Shown in pieces: positions 42,840-51,889 of a DNA stretch of 64,000 bases. Under the pieces are notes generated by a model, which was given only the letters and a program-made list of their open reading frames with translations, was not told where the DNA came from and ran no database searches. Where the stretch lies: the NCBI GenBank assembly GCA_910577235.1, contig CAJTMX010000018.1:9071-73070 (forward strand), given 5' to 3'. Both the position numbers and the translations under genes were made by a program. Within the stretch, counting starts at the first letter, position 1. Each line of letters begins with the position of its first letter. This DNA comes from an uncultured Acetatifactor sp. Lineage in GTDB: Bacteria > Bacillota > Clostridia > Lachnospirales > Lachnospiraceae.

Positions 42840-43529
42840 ATGGAAGATTATAAAAAAGTGATTTCCGATATATTTATGGAGGAAAAGTCTAACGAATATA
42901 TAATATGTAAAAAGTGTTATCCGGTTTTGCAGGAGTGGGATTCTGGGGAAATATTTGAGCATTTTTTTCAATTGATGGAAGAATATATTTTAAGAAACGA
43001 TGTACAGCTACAGGAAGAGGAAAAAACAAAAATTTTGGACGTAAAGAAGAAATATAATAAATTTTTGGACGGTATTCTTGAAACGCTGATAAAAGATGAT
43101 GTAGATAAGGATACTTTTTATGAGAAATTATGGAATTCCATTAAAAATATGCCGTTATGTGATGACGAAACAGAAAAGGCAGGGATTCTGTATATTTTAT
43201 GCAGAAATGACCTGATTCCTTATTATACAGATGGAGAAACAAAAGAAATTGAAAAAGCGGATCTGTGGGATCTGGTCGAAAAGAATACAAAAGACATAAT
43301 TGCGGCAAGGAGTATTGTCAAGCAATATTCGATAGCTAAGGAAGGAAATGTAAACGCTCAGATCAAGGATGGAATCAAGTATGCGTCTATGCTTCTGAAT
43401 CTTTTAGAGCAATGTGAAGACGATAAAGATAAAATAGTAATCATGTCTTACATTATCAGGTTTATAGAGACAAATTCCATGGACACAGTAAAAAAGATGT
43501 TGATAAAAAAAATAAGTGAAAACCATTAA
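42840..43529 (+). CDS. All-helical protein of unknown function
   Basis: 229 residues, Lys/Glu/Asp-rich, with no membrane span, signal peptide or recognised motif. Predicted helices run throughout (VISDIFMEEKSNEYIICKKC to MDTVKKMLIKKISENH). It lies 26 nt after the winged-helix gene with AGAGGT upstream, so it is the third gene of the operon. Its base composition matches the other island genes. It could be a partner, inhibitor or sensor of the nitrilase-fold protein; this is inference. Confidence 0.6.
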   Translation: MEDYKKVISDIFMEEKSNEYIICKKCYPVLQEWDSGEIFEHFFQLMEEYILRNDVQLQEEEKTKILDVKKKYNKFLDGILETLIKDDVDKDTFYEKLWNSIKNMPLCDDETEKAGILYILCRNDLIPYYTDGETKEIEKADLWDLVEKNTKDIIAARSIVKQYSIAKEGNVNAQIKDGIKYASMLLNLLEQCEDDKDKIVIMSYIIRFIETNSMDTVKKMLIKKISENH

Positions 43530-43552
43530 CTCCGGAAACACATAAAAAATTT

Positions 43553-43591
43553 CCCTTTCTGACACAATATAAAAAACAGTATCAGGAAGGG
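43553..43591 (+). promoter_or_regulatory. Hairpin covering the ribosome binding site of the germination gene
   Basis: CCCTTTCTGA (43553-43562) pairs with TCAGGAAGGG (43582-43591) over 10 bp with one wobble. The right arm holds the ribosome binding site (AGGAAGGGAG) of the next gene. It could block translation, or be a terminator for the island read as TTTTTATG. Confidence 0.5.
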
Positions 43592-43598
43592 AGTTTTT

Positions 43599-45089
43599 AT
43601 GTCTGATAATAAAGAAAATAAGTACAGCGGACAGTTGTCCTCCGGGACAGGCAAGCAGGGAGGGCAGGTTCCTCAGGCAGCTCTCAGCGGCTGTCTGGCG
43701 CAGGACAAGGACTGGCTGGATCAAAAACTGGCCACAGAGAAGAATTTCGATGTGGTGACGCGTGTCATAGAGGTGGGGGGCCGGGAGGCGGCTCTGTATT
43801 TTATCGACGGATTCTGCAAGGACGACCTGCTGCAGAAACTGTTGCAGTATTTTATGGATATGAAGGCGGAGGATATGCCCGGTGACGCGTCGTTGCTGTT
43901 AAAAAAGGGTATCCCATACATCGAGGTGGACAGTGAAAAAGAGTGGGAAAAGATTGTCTCGGGTGTGCTTTCAGGAGTATTTGCGCTGCTGATCGACGGC
44001 TACAGGGAGGCGGTGCTGATCGATGCCCGCACTTATCCGGCGAGAGGAGTGGAGGAGCCGGAAAAGGACAAGGTACTGCGGGGTTCCAAGGACGGATTTG
44101 TGGAGACCGTAGTGTTTAACACGGCGCTGATACGGCGCAGGATCAGGGATACGGATCTGCGTATGGAAATGATGAGCGCGGGCAAAAGCTCCAAGACCGA
44201 TATTGTGTTGTGTTATATGGATTCCCGGGTGGATCATGACTTTTTGGAGAAGATCAAGCGGAAGATCCAGAATATCCGGGTGGATTCTCTGACCATGAAT
44301 CAGGAATCGCTGGCGGAATGTCTGGTCCCGGGGCGCTGGTGGAATCCGTTTCCGAAATTTAAATATACCGAGAGGCCGGATACGGCGGCGGCCCAGGTGC
44401 TGGAGGGCAATGTGATCCTGCTGGTGGACAATTCCCCCTCGGCTATGATCCTGCCCACCACGATCTTTGACGTGGTGGAAGAGGCCGATGACTATTATTT
44501 TCCTCCTGTCACCGGTACGTACCTGCGGATCACCCGGTTTTTGATCTCTCTGCTGACCTATTTGATGACGCCCACTTTTTTATTGTTGATGCACAACCCA
44601 CAGTGGATACCGGAGGGTTTTTCCTTCATTATGTTGCAGGAACAGCCCAATATCCCTCTGGTCTGGCAGTTTCTGATCCTGGAGCTGGCCATAGACGGCC
44701 TGCGGCTGGCGGCGGTCAACACACCCAATATGCTGAGCACGCCGCTCAGCGTTATGGCGGCGCTGGTGCTGGGAGAGTTCTCGGTCAACAGCGGTTGGTT
44801 TTCGCCGGAGGTCATGCTGTATATGGCATTTGTGGCCATAGCCAATTACACCCAGGCCAATTATGAGTTGGGCTATGCGCTGAAATTTATGCGGATCATC
44901 ACGCTGGTGCTGACGGCTGTGTTTGGCGTATGGGGATACGGGGCGGGCATCCTCCTGGCGGGGGTATGTATGTGCTGCAACAAGACCCTGTCCCATCGGA
45001 GCTATCTGTATCCTCTGATCCCCCTGAACTGGAAAAAACTGAGAAACAGGCTGATTCGCATGCGGTTGCCGGGAGCGAGGCAAGAGTAG
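43599..45089 (+). CDS. Spore germination protein, GerA family (SpoVAF-like)
   Basis: 496 residues. N-terminal soluble GerA domain (about 30-290), then about five membrane spans. NPQWIPEGFSFIML, LELAIDGLRLAAVNTP and YLYPLIPLNW match SpoVAF more closely than nutrient-receptor GerAA (by recollection of the B. subtilis protein). SpoVAF-like proteins act in the inner spore membrane during germination. No spoVA or gerAB/gerAC gene is adjacent. AGGAAGGGAG precedes the ATG within a hairpin. Expression in the forespore is expected; a sigma-G/F-like promoter is possible around 43540-43575 but not clear. Confidence 0.85.
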   Translation: MSDNKENKYSGQLSSGTGKQGGQVPQAALSGCLAQDKDWLDQKLATEKNFDVVTRVIEVGGREAALYFIDGFCKDDLLQKLLQYFMDMKAEDMPGDASLLLKKGIPYIEVDSEKEWEKIVSGVLSGVFALLIDGYREAVLIDARTYPARGVEEPEKDKVLRGSKDGFVETVVFNTALIRRRIRDTDLRMEMMSAGKSSKTDIVLCYMDSRVDHDFLEKIKRKIQNIRVDSLTMNQESLAECLVPGRWWNPFPKFKYTERPDTAAAQVLEGNVILLVDNSPSAMILPTTIFDVVEEADDYYFPPVTGTYLRITRFLISLLTYLMTPTFLLLMHNPQWIPEGFSFIMLQEQPNIPLVWQFLILELAIDGLRLAAVNTPNMLSTPLSVMAALVLGEFSVNSGWFSPEVMLYMAFVAIANYTQANYELGYALKFMRIITLVLTAVFGVWGYGAGILLAGVCMCCNKTLSHRSYLYPLIPLNWKKLRNRLIRMRLPGARQE

Positions 45090-45107
45090 AAACTGACAGA
45101 AAATAGA

Positions 45108-45148
45108 TATGCCCTATTCCCTTTTTGACGGGAGTAGGGTATACTTTT
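45108..45148 (+). terminator. Terminator of the germination gene
   Basis: 14-bp stem with two G-T wobbles (45108-45121 / 45130-45143) and a TTTTTGAC loop, followed by CTTTTTG. Confidence 0.85.
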
Positions 45149-45277
45149 TGAGTGGACGGATCAGAGTTCATCCCGTGTGGGCAATGATGCGGGCGGAGAT
45201 GAGATCTCATATTCGTCTGGAGAGCGCGGAGAAAATAGAGTTATAGGAATATGGTATAGGAAGATACGGGGTAATAT

Positions 45278-46981
45278 ATGGCACATGCTATAACGACAAA
45301 GATACAAAAGATCGACGCCCGGCCCGGCCAGCGTCTGCTGGTGGTCAGCGATATACACGGGCACCCCGACCGTTTGGCACAGCTTTTGCGGCAGATGGAC
45401 TACAGCGGGGACGATATACTGATCCTGGTGGGGGATCTGATAGAAAAAGGCCCGGAGAGCCTGCGGACGGTACAGTACGTGATGGATCTGTGCAGGCGGC
45501 ATCCGGTGTATGTGTCCATGGGCAATGTGGATCTGGGGCGGCTGCAGAAAGTGGAGGACGATTCGCCGGAGGGCGTGGAGGATTGGGCAGGTTTTTTGAA
45601 CTGGGCACAGAATGTCTGGGGCGGGAGCCTGTATCATGACATGCTGGCGGATATGGGCATTCCCATAGAACAGGTGACAGGAGAAAAAGCTGCCGGATAC
45701 CGCAGTCGTTTGCTGGAGCGGTTTCATGAGGAACTGGAATTTCTCTGGAGCAGGCCCACCATATTGACGGCGGGAAAATATCTGTTTGTTCATGGGGGCA
45801 TTCCCACGGAGGATTTGAACGCCCTAAAGGGGACAGATCCGCAGCCCTATCTGAAAAATGATGATTTCTGGAATCAGGGCGTTTCCTTTAAAGAGCACAT
45901 AGTGGTGGTGGGGCATTGGCCCACCTGCCTGTACCGAAAAGACCGGGAGGATGTGAGTCCGGTTTTTGACAGCGAGAGACAGATCCTGTGCATAGACGGA
46001 GGCAACGGGCTGAAGCGCTCCGGGCAGCTCAACGGGATCGTCATTCCCCACTGTCAGGCACAGATGGAGGAGATCCGTTGGACAGGTTATGACGGCTCCC
46101 GGCAGATAGAGGCTCTGGAGCGTCAAAAAGGGCGGGCAGCGTCAGTGCATATCCAGTACTTTGACAATCTGGTGGATTGTTTGGAGCAAAAAGGGGATAT
46201 GGCGCTCTGGCGACAGGTAACCACAGGAAAACGGTTTGAAGGCCCGGTGGGCTGGACTTATCGGGACGAAGAGGGAAGAAAGCATTTCAGCGACTATGCG
46301 GATACGGAGCTGGATGTGAAACCGGGAGATATACTGTGGGTGATCCTTGAGACAGACGCGGGATATTACTGCAAAAAGAACGGGCTGATAGGATGGTACA
46401 AGGGAGCTGCTCGGCCTGTGGAGCGGCGGCTGACATTGCAGTCGGGCCCTTCGCCTAAGGGGGAACTGCACCGCAGAGAGCGGGAGACGGCGGTGTATGA
46501 TCTGCTGGAAAAACTGGGAATCCAATATGAGCGGATCGACCATATCCAGGCGGATACCATGGAAGCCTGCCAGGCGGTGGACGAGGCCCTGCAGGGGGCG
46601 TTGATCTGCAAGAATCTGTTTTTATGTAACCGTCAGCGCACGAAATTTTATCTGTTGATGATGCCCGGCGATAAGGTGTTCAAGACAAAAGAGCTATCTG
46701 TTCAGATCGGCAGCTCCCGGCTGTCCTTTGCTGAGGCCGTCTTTATGGAAGATTTCCTGCATATCAGTCCCGGCAGTGTCAGCGTTATGGGCCTGATGAA
46801 CGATAAGGAGGGGCGGGTACAGCTGTTGATGGACCGGGACCTGCTGAAAGGCGAGTATTTTGGCTGTCATCCCTGTATGAATACCTCCAGCATCCGTATG
46901 CGGATAGAAGACCTGCTGCAAAGATTTTTGCCGGCGGTGGAGCATGAGCCTGTGTTTGTGGAACTGACGGGAACGGAGTGA
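45278..46981 (+). CDS. Metallophosphoesterase fused to a PrdX/YbaK editing domain
   Basis: 567 residues, soluble. Residues 17-260 form a calcineurin-like phosphoesterase: SDIHG (Asp25, His27), GDLIEKGP (Asp53), MGNVD in place of GNHE (Asn83), VHGG (His172) and VGHWP (His213). Residues about 290-390 are an SH3-like middle part. Residues about 398-560 match PrdX/ProXp-type tRNA deacylases: YDLLEKLGIQYERIDH, ICKNLFLCNRQRTKFYLL, SFAEAVFMEDFLHISPGSVS. Fusion of these two activities is unusual. GGGGTAAT precedes the ATG. The second domain alone would edit mischarged tRNA. Confidence 0.85.
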   Translation: MAHAITTKIQKIDARPGQRLLVVSDIHGHPDRLAQLLRQMDYSGDDILILVGDLIEKGPESLRTVQYVMDLCRRHPVYVSMGNVDLGRLQKVEDDSPEGVEDWAGFLNWAQNVWGGSLYHDMLADMGIPIEQVTGEKAAGYRSRLLERFHEELEFLWSRPTILTAGKYLFVHGGIPTEDLNALKGTDPQPYLKNDDFWNQGVSFKEHIVVVGHWPTCLYRKDREDVSPVFDSERQILCIDGGNGLKRSGQLNGIVIPHCQAQMEEIRWTGYDGSRQIEALERQKGRAASVHIQYFDNLVDCLEQKGDMALWRQVTTGKRFEGPVGWTYRDEEGRKHFSDYADTELDVKPGDILWVILETDAGYYCKKNGLIGWYKGAARPVERRLTLQSGPSPKGELHRRERETAVYDLLEKLGIQYERIDHIQADTMEACQAVDEALQGALICKNLFLCNRQRTKFYLLMMPGDKVFKTKELSVQIGSSRLSFAEAVFMEDFLHISPGSVSVMGLMNDKEGRVQLLMDRDLLKGEYFGCHPCMNTSSIRMRIEDLLQRFLPAVEHEPVFVELTGTE

Positions 46982-47056
46982 GAATCAAAGCGCAGGCAAA
47001 ATATGTGTCGTAAGACGGCAGCTTCCGGAATATGCAGAGAGGTGAAGGAGATTGAG

Positions 47057-47749
47057 ATGAAAATGGTCATATGTGATGACAGTGCCGCGGATATGGCCTA
47101 TGTCACCGGCCTGATAGAAGTGTGGAAAAAACAAGCGGGTACGGCGGTGGAACTGCTCTCTTTTCCCTCGGCGGAGGCGCTGCTCTTTGCCTGGGAGGAA
47201 AATCGTGACATGGATATCCTGCTGTTGGACATTGAGATGGGGGAGATGAGCGGTCTGGAACTGGCCAAACGGCTGCGCAGTTACGGGGCCCAAGTACAGA
47301 TCATTTTTCTCACCGGCTATATGGAGTATATCGCCGAGGGCTACGATGTGGAGGCACTGCACTATCTGTTAAAGCCCGTGACCCAGGAGCGACTCAGCCA
47401 GGTGCTGGACCGGGCCCGGGAGCGGCTCAGGACCCGGGAGCGAATGCTGCGGCTTGAGCTGCAGGACGGCGTGGCGCGTCTGCCTCTGCATGAGATCCGG
47501 TATCTGGAGGTGCTGCGCAACTATACCACCATCCACGGGAGGGAGGACTACAGCGTTAAGCGCAGTCTGAATGACCTGGAGGGAGAATTGGACGAAAGCT
47601 TTTACCGGATTCACCGTTCCTTTATAGTAAACCTGCGCTTTGTCAGGCGGGTTACCCGCACGGAGGTGACGCTGAAGGACGGCACCGTGCTGCCCTTGTC
47701 CAGGGGACGCTACGAGGGCTTGAACCGGGCCCTGATCGTCTACTTTTAA
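47057..47749 (+). CDS. LytTR-family response regulator
   Basis: 230 residues. Receiver domain (1-120) with the acidic pair DD (7-8), phosphorylation site Asp58 in ILLLDIEM and KPVT; LytTR DNA-binding domain (about 130-230) with IRYLEVLRNYTTIHG and FYRIHRSFIVNL. The start is ATG 47057 with AAGGAG 6 nt upstream; 18 upstream codons are rejected. It is the likely partner of the GHKL kinase at 49142, from which it is separated by an XRE gene. Confidence 0.93.
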   Translation: MKMVICDDSAADMAYVTGLIEVWKKQAGTAVELLSFPSAEALLFAWEENRDMDILLLDIEMGEMSGLELAKRLRSYGAQVQIIFLTGYMEYIAEGYDVEALHYLLKPVTQERLSQVLDRARERLRTRERMLRLELQDGVARLPLHEIRYLEVLRNYTTIHGREDYSVKRSLNDLEGELDESFYRIHRSFIVNLRFVRRVTRTEVTLKDGTVLPLSRGRYEGLNRALIVYF

Positions 47750-47763
47750 AACAGACTTTCCTG

Positions 47764-47793
47764 ACAGTTAAGAAAATCTTCTCCAGGGTTTAC
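47764..47793 (+). promoter_or_regulatory. LytTR-type direct repeat
   Basis: ACAGTTAAG (47764-47772), exactly 12 nt, AGGGTTTAC (47785-47793). The 9-12-9 layout matches AgrA/LytTR binding sites; the second repeat is imperfect. It lies between the regulator gene and the XRE gene. Confidence 0.45.
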
Positions 47794-47949
47794 TTTCCCT
47801 CCATTGCGACGGAGGTGTGTTTCCTTATATACTGTACTTAGGCGCCAAGCAGCGATCTCCCGGGCAAATCCCCAGTAAGGTAAGCATTATGACGGCGATT
47901 TTCCCGCGGGAGGGACTATTATGGATCAGAAAGGCACAGGTGAGAGAAG

Positions 47950-49107
47950 ATGGAACTGAAAATAGGAACAAAGATCGTGGAATTTCGCAAGAAAAAAGGA
48001 ATAACCCAGGAGCAGTTGGCGGCCATACTGGGGGTCTCGGCTCCCGCGGTGAGCAAATGGGAGACGGACAGCTCCTGTCCGGATATAACCCTGCTCTGCC
48101 CGCTGGCCAGGGCGCTGGGGACAAATGTGGATACGCTGCTGTCTTTTGAGGAGGAGCTCTCCCAGGAAAGTCTGGGACAGTATATGGAGGAGATCATCCG
48201 GCTGTCCAGACAGGGAGAGACGGGTAAGGCGGAGGAAAAGCTAAACGGGCTGTTGCGCGCCTATCCCTCCAATATCTCTCTCAAGTTCAGCGCTGTGGCC
48301 GCGCTTACGATCTTCGATATGAACGCGGCACCGGAGGAGGAATCCAAACAGCGCTGGTGCAGACAAAAAAAGGAACTGGCCCAGGCCATACATGACGACG
48401 GAAATCCCGCCTTTTATCTGTTCTCGGTTTCCATGCTGGTGGCGTTGGCACTTGAGGAGGAAGATCTGGAGAGCGCGGAAAAACTGTTGCAGGAAAATAT
48501 TAGAAGGGCGGGCGACTTTACATTCCAGTGGGCGCGGCTGTATCTGAAAAAGGGGCAGCAGGATAAGGCGCTGGAGGTGCTGCAAAGGCAGACCTACAAG
48601 GTGGTGGGAGATCTGCGTGCCTGTCTGGCGAGCCTGATGGAACAGGAACTGGGACTGGAGCGACAAAGAGTTCTGGAGATCTGTCGGATCATGGAACAGT
48701 TGGACAGGCTGTTCTACATTCAGGGCAGCTCGGGGCTGCTGTCTGCGGCCAAACCTACAAAATATGGGGTGAGGACGTTTAGCATCGGCAGCCCGGGACT
48801 GCTGGCGGAGGTATATCTGCGGGAGGGAGACCCCAAGAAGGCTCTGGAATATCTGGAAGTTCTCACAGAGCAGATCGTTGGATCACCCGCCGTACCGAAC
48901 CCGCTGGTCTTTGCGCCGGCCATCGACGGCAAGCTGGAACAGGCGGGATTCAGCCAGGAGATAAAACTGGCGATCCTACAGGGCTTGGAAAAAGACGTTT
49001 GCTTTGAACCACTGCGGGGGCAGGAGCGGTTTGATGCCCTGGTGCGCAGGATAGCCGATAACCTGGCCGGCAATCCGGGAGAGAAGGCGGACGGTGAGAC
49101 GGAGTAA
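47950..49107 (+). CDS. XRE regulator with TPR-like C-terminal region
   Basis: 385 residues. Helix-turn-helix (about 6-60, ITQEQLAAILGVSAPAVSKWE), then a long helical region with repeated 30-40 residue helical pairs, typical of TPR sensor domains. No membrane span. It lies between the LytTR regulator and the GHKL kinase genes, 34 nt before the latter. The TPR region may bind a peptide, as in RRNPP-type regulators, but the assignment is only architectural. Confidence 0.85.
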   Translation: MELKIGTKIVEFRKKKGITQEQLAAILGVSAPAVSKWETDSSCPDITLLCPLARALGTNVDTLLSFEEELSQESLGQYMEEIIRLSRQGETGKAEEKLNGLLRAYPSNISLKFSAVAALTIFDMNAAPEEESKQRWCRQKKELAQAIHDDGNPAFYLFSVSMLVALALEEEDLESAEKLLQENIRRAGDFTFQWARLYLKKGQQDKALEVLQRQTYKVVGDLRACLASLMEQELGLERQRVLEICRIMEQLDRLFYIQGSSGLLSAAKPTKYGVRTFSIGSPGLLAEVYLREGDPKKALEYLEVLTEQIVGSPAVPNPLVFAPAIDGKLEQAGFSQEIKLAILQGLEKDVCFEPLRGQERFDALVRRIADNLAGNPGEKADGETE

Positions 49108-49141
49108 TAAAAGAGTAATAAAATAAGAAAAGGAGTGCCCC

Positions 49142-49801
49142 ATGTCTTTTATCGACAAACTGATCGACCAGCGTATTGCCCGCTATCAGAGCGATCTGCT
49201 GGCTACCCATTACGCGGAAGTGGAAAATATGTACAACCAGACCCGCGGGTGGCGGCATGACTACCGCAACCATATCCAGGTGCTGAAAAACTACGCCGAG
49301 CTGGGAGATATGGAGGCGGTCAAAAGCTATCTAAACCAGCTGGCGGAGGATCTGGAGACTGTGGACATGGCACTCAAGACCGGCAACCGCATGGCGGACG
49401 TGATCTTAAACAGCAAGATTTCCCTGGCCAGATCCAAGCAGATACAGGTGCGGGCAGACGCCCATGTGCCCGTGAAACTGTCCATCGCAGATATAGACCT
49501 GTGCATTATTCTGGGCAACCTTTTTGACAACGCCATAGAGGCATGCCAGCGCCTGCCCGTACAGGAGCGAATGATCCGGGTGTATATGGACATGAAAAAC
49601 ACCCAGCTCTACATCTCCTTTACCAACACCACGGCGCAGAAAAAACAGAAGAAAGAGAACGGTCGCTTTGCCACCACCAAGGGCAGGGGCCACGGCTACG
49701 GCCTGGTGCGCATAGATACCATCATTCAGCGGTATCAGGGCTATATCCGCCGGGGCAGCGAGGACGGCGCCTTTACCACCGAGATCCTCCTGCCGCAATA
49801 A
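49142..49801 (+). CDS. Soluble GHKL sensor histidine kinase
   Basis: 219 residues without membrane segments. Short N-terminal helix, SpoOB-type dimerisation segment with His39 in RGWRHDYRNHIQVL, N-box GNLFDNAIEAC (Asn126, Asn130), G-box GRGHGYGLVRID. It is shorter than AgrC-type kinases because the sensor domain is missing. Likely phosphorylates the LytTR regulator. AAGGAG precedes the ATG. Ends before a strong terminator. Confidence 0.9.
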   Translation: MSFIDKLIDQRIARYQSDLLATHYAEVENMYNQTRGWRHDYRNHIQVLKNYAELGDMEAVKSYLNQLAEDLETVDMALKTGNRMADVILNSKISLARSKQIQVRADAHVPVKLSIADIDLCIILGNLFDNAIEACQRLPVQERMIRVYMDMKNTQLYISFTNTTAQKKQKKENGRFATTKGRGHGYGLVRIDTIIQRYQGYIRRGSEDGAFTTEILLPQ

Positions 49802-49855
49802 TCCGCCCGGTCCAGTCATAATCTGTTCAACAGCGGCAGTGTAACGCTCGTCCCC

Positions 49856-49898
49856 AAGGGCATACATTTCATCCCCGAAATGTACGGCCCTTGTTTTT
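49856..49898 (+). terminator. Terminator after the GHKL kinase gene
   Basis: AAGGGC and TACATTTC pair with GAAATGTA and GCCCTT around a 6-nt loop, followed by GTTTTTTG. Confidence 0.85.
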
Positions 49899-50026
49899 TG
49901 TGATACCATAACATAAGCCGGCACACGGATCGGCATACGCTGACGTTTATTGCCGGCACACAATGACCCTCTGCGGAAAAACTTCATTTTACGCACATAA
50001 TATCTTAAGGAAGAGGAGAACGACAT

Positions 50027-51889
50027 ATGAATACCCTTGCGCAAAAAAAGGAAAAAACCCCAAAACCACGCTACGGCATGTGCAGCAATGTGTTGTACAT
50101 GCTCCGGCTGAGCAGGGAAGTGCCGGGACTGCTGCTCCAGATGAGCGGTAAGGTACTGGCGGGCGTAGTGATCAGCGTCACGGGTCTGTACCTGTCCCCT
50201 ACGCTGCTGCGGCTCCTGGAACAGCATCAGTCTCTGGAGCAGCTGCTGGGAACACTGGGCGTTTTTGTGCTGGTTCTGATGGTGGCAAGTGCCGTCAAGG
50301 GATATCTGGATCAGCAGAACGTACGACTGATCGTGGCCCGGCAGGTGATCATGGACAGGATATGCGTCAAGGTGGGGACCTGTTCCTACCCGCTGCTGCA
50401 GGACGATGCCTTTCGGGGCAAATGGGAGAGAGGGGGGCGAGCGTGCGGCGACAACACATCGGCGGCGGAGGAAATCTGGCGGACCCTGTTTTCCATCCTG
50501 CAGAATCTGATCTGCTTTGTGATCTATCTGCTGCTGCTGACGCAGGTGAAACCACTTCTGGTGCTGGTCACGCTGGTCACCACCGGACTGGGGTATCTGA
50601 TCACATACAGTTTTGTCCAAAAAGATTATCAGTTGCAGGAGGAGATATCCAAGCCCCTTAGGGGAGCGTTCTGGGTATTTAATGCCACCCGCAACACCAA
50701 GCTGGCCAAGGATGTGCGGATCTTTGGCATGCGTCAGTGGCTGGAGGGGATGTTTGAAAAGTATAGGAAACTGGCGGTGGATATACAGAATCATCGGACT
50801 AAAAACAATATCCTGGCAGATGTGGCAGGGCTGGTGCTGGATGCTCTGCGAAACGGTATCGCCTATGCTTATCTGTTGGCGGTGACGCTGCGGGGCAATC
50901 TGTCTGCCGGAGAATTTTTACTGTATTTTACGGCGGTTACAGGTTTTACAGCCTGGGTTACCGGCATATTGGGCGGGCTTACTGCCCTGCACAGACAAAG
51001 CATGGAGATTTCCGCGGTGCGGGAGTTCTGTGAGTTTCCGGAGCCCTTTCGCATGGAGGGAGGCCGGGAACTGACCGTGGAGGCCCAAGGCGCTTACGAG
51101 CTGGAACTGCGGGATGTGTCCTTTCAGTATCCCACGGCCTCACAGCCGGTATTGTCACACTTTAATCTGAAGGTGAGACCCGGGGAAAAGCTGGCGGTGG
51201 TGGGCGTGAACGGCTCGGGAAAAACCACGCTGATCAAGCTGCTCTGCGGATTTCTGGACCCGGATCAGGGGGCGGTGCTGTTAAACGGAGTGGATATCCG
51301 GGAGTATAACCGTCAGGCGTATTATCGTCTGTTCAGCGCCGTATTTCAGGACTTCTCCGTGCTGGGGGGCTCCATAGCGGAGAATGTGGCGCAGAGCACT
51401 TCTCCTGACGGGGAAAAAGTACGGTCTGCTCTGGAAAGGGCCGGGGTCAGAGAGCGCGTAGAGCGTCTGCCCGGAGGGATGGAGGCCAAGCTGGAAAAGA
51501 AAGTGTATCCGGAGGCGGTGGAGCTGTCCGGCGGTGAGATTCAGCGGCTGATGATGGCACGGATGTTGTATAAGGATGCTCCGGTGATACTTTTGGATGA
51601 GCCAACGGCTGCCCTGGACGCCTTAGCCGAGCAGGATATCTATGAGCGGTACAACGAGCTGACCCAGGGGCGCACCAGCGTGTATATATCCCATCGCCTT
51701 GCCAGCACCCGTTTTTGCAACAGAGTGATACTGCTGGAGGACGGAAGTATCCGGGAGGAGGGAACCCATGAGGAGTTATTGGCGCTGGGAGGCAGATACG
51801 CTCAGCTGTTCCGGGTGCAGAGTAAATACTACCGTAAGGACACGGATGCCATAGATGGGGCAGGAGGTGAAATAGATGAGCAGAGATAA
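50027..51889 (+). CDS. ABC exporter half-transporter 1
   Basis: 620 residues. About six membrane spans in residues 30-330, then the nucleotide-binding domain: Walker A GVNGSGKTT, signature ELSGGEIQRL, Walker B VILLDEPTAALD, H-loop YISHRLAST. AGAGGAGAA precedes the ATG. It overlaps the second half-transporter by 14 nt, so they should form a heterodimeric exporter. No cargo peptide gene is seen; a drug, lipid or peptide substrate is open. Confidence 0.93.
   Translation: MNTLAQKKEKTPKPRYGMCSNVLYMLRLSREVPGLLLQMSGKVLAGVVISVTGLYLSPTLLRLLEQHQSLEQLLGTLGVFVLVLMVASAVKGYLDQQNVRLIVARQVIMDRICVKVGTCSYPLLQDDAFRGKWERGGRACGDNTSAAEEIWRTLFSILQNLICFVIYLLLLTQVKPLLVLVTLVTTGLGYLITYSFVQKDYQLQEEISKPLRGAFWVFNATRNTKLAKDVRIFGMRQWLEGMFEKYRKLAVDIQNHRTKNNILADVAGLVLDALRNGIAYAYLLAVTLRGNLSAGEFLLYFTAVTGFTAWVTGILGGLTALHRQSMEISAVREFCEFPEPFRMEGGRELTVEAQGAYELELRDVSFQYPTASQPVLSHFNLKVRPGEKLAVVGVNGSGKTTLIKLLCGFLDPDQGAVLLNGVDIREYNRQAYYRLFSAVFQDFSVLGGSIAENVAQSTSPDGEKVRSALERAGVRERVERLPGGMEAKLEKKVYPEAVELSGGEIQRLMMARMLYKDAPVILLDEPTAALDALAEQDIYERYNELTQGRTSVYISHRLASTRFCNRVILLEDGSIREEGTHEELLALGGRYAQLFRVQSKYYRKDTDAIDGAGGEIDEQR

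Noticed and set aside
49406..50794. 462-codon ORF on the minus strand
   Set aside because: It runs antisense across the GHKL kinase and first ABC exporter, both of which have complete motifs. The translation is Gln/His-rich shadow sequence.
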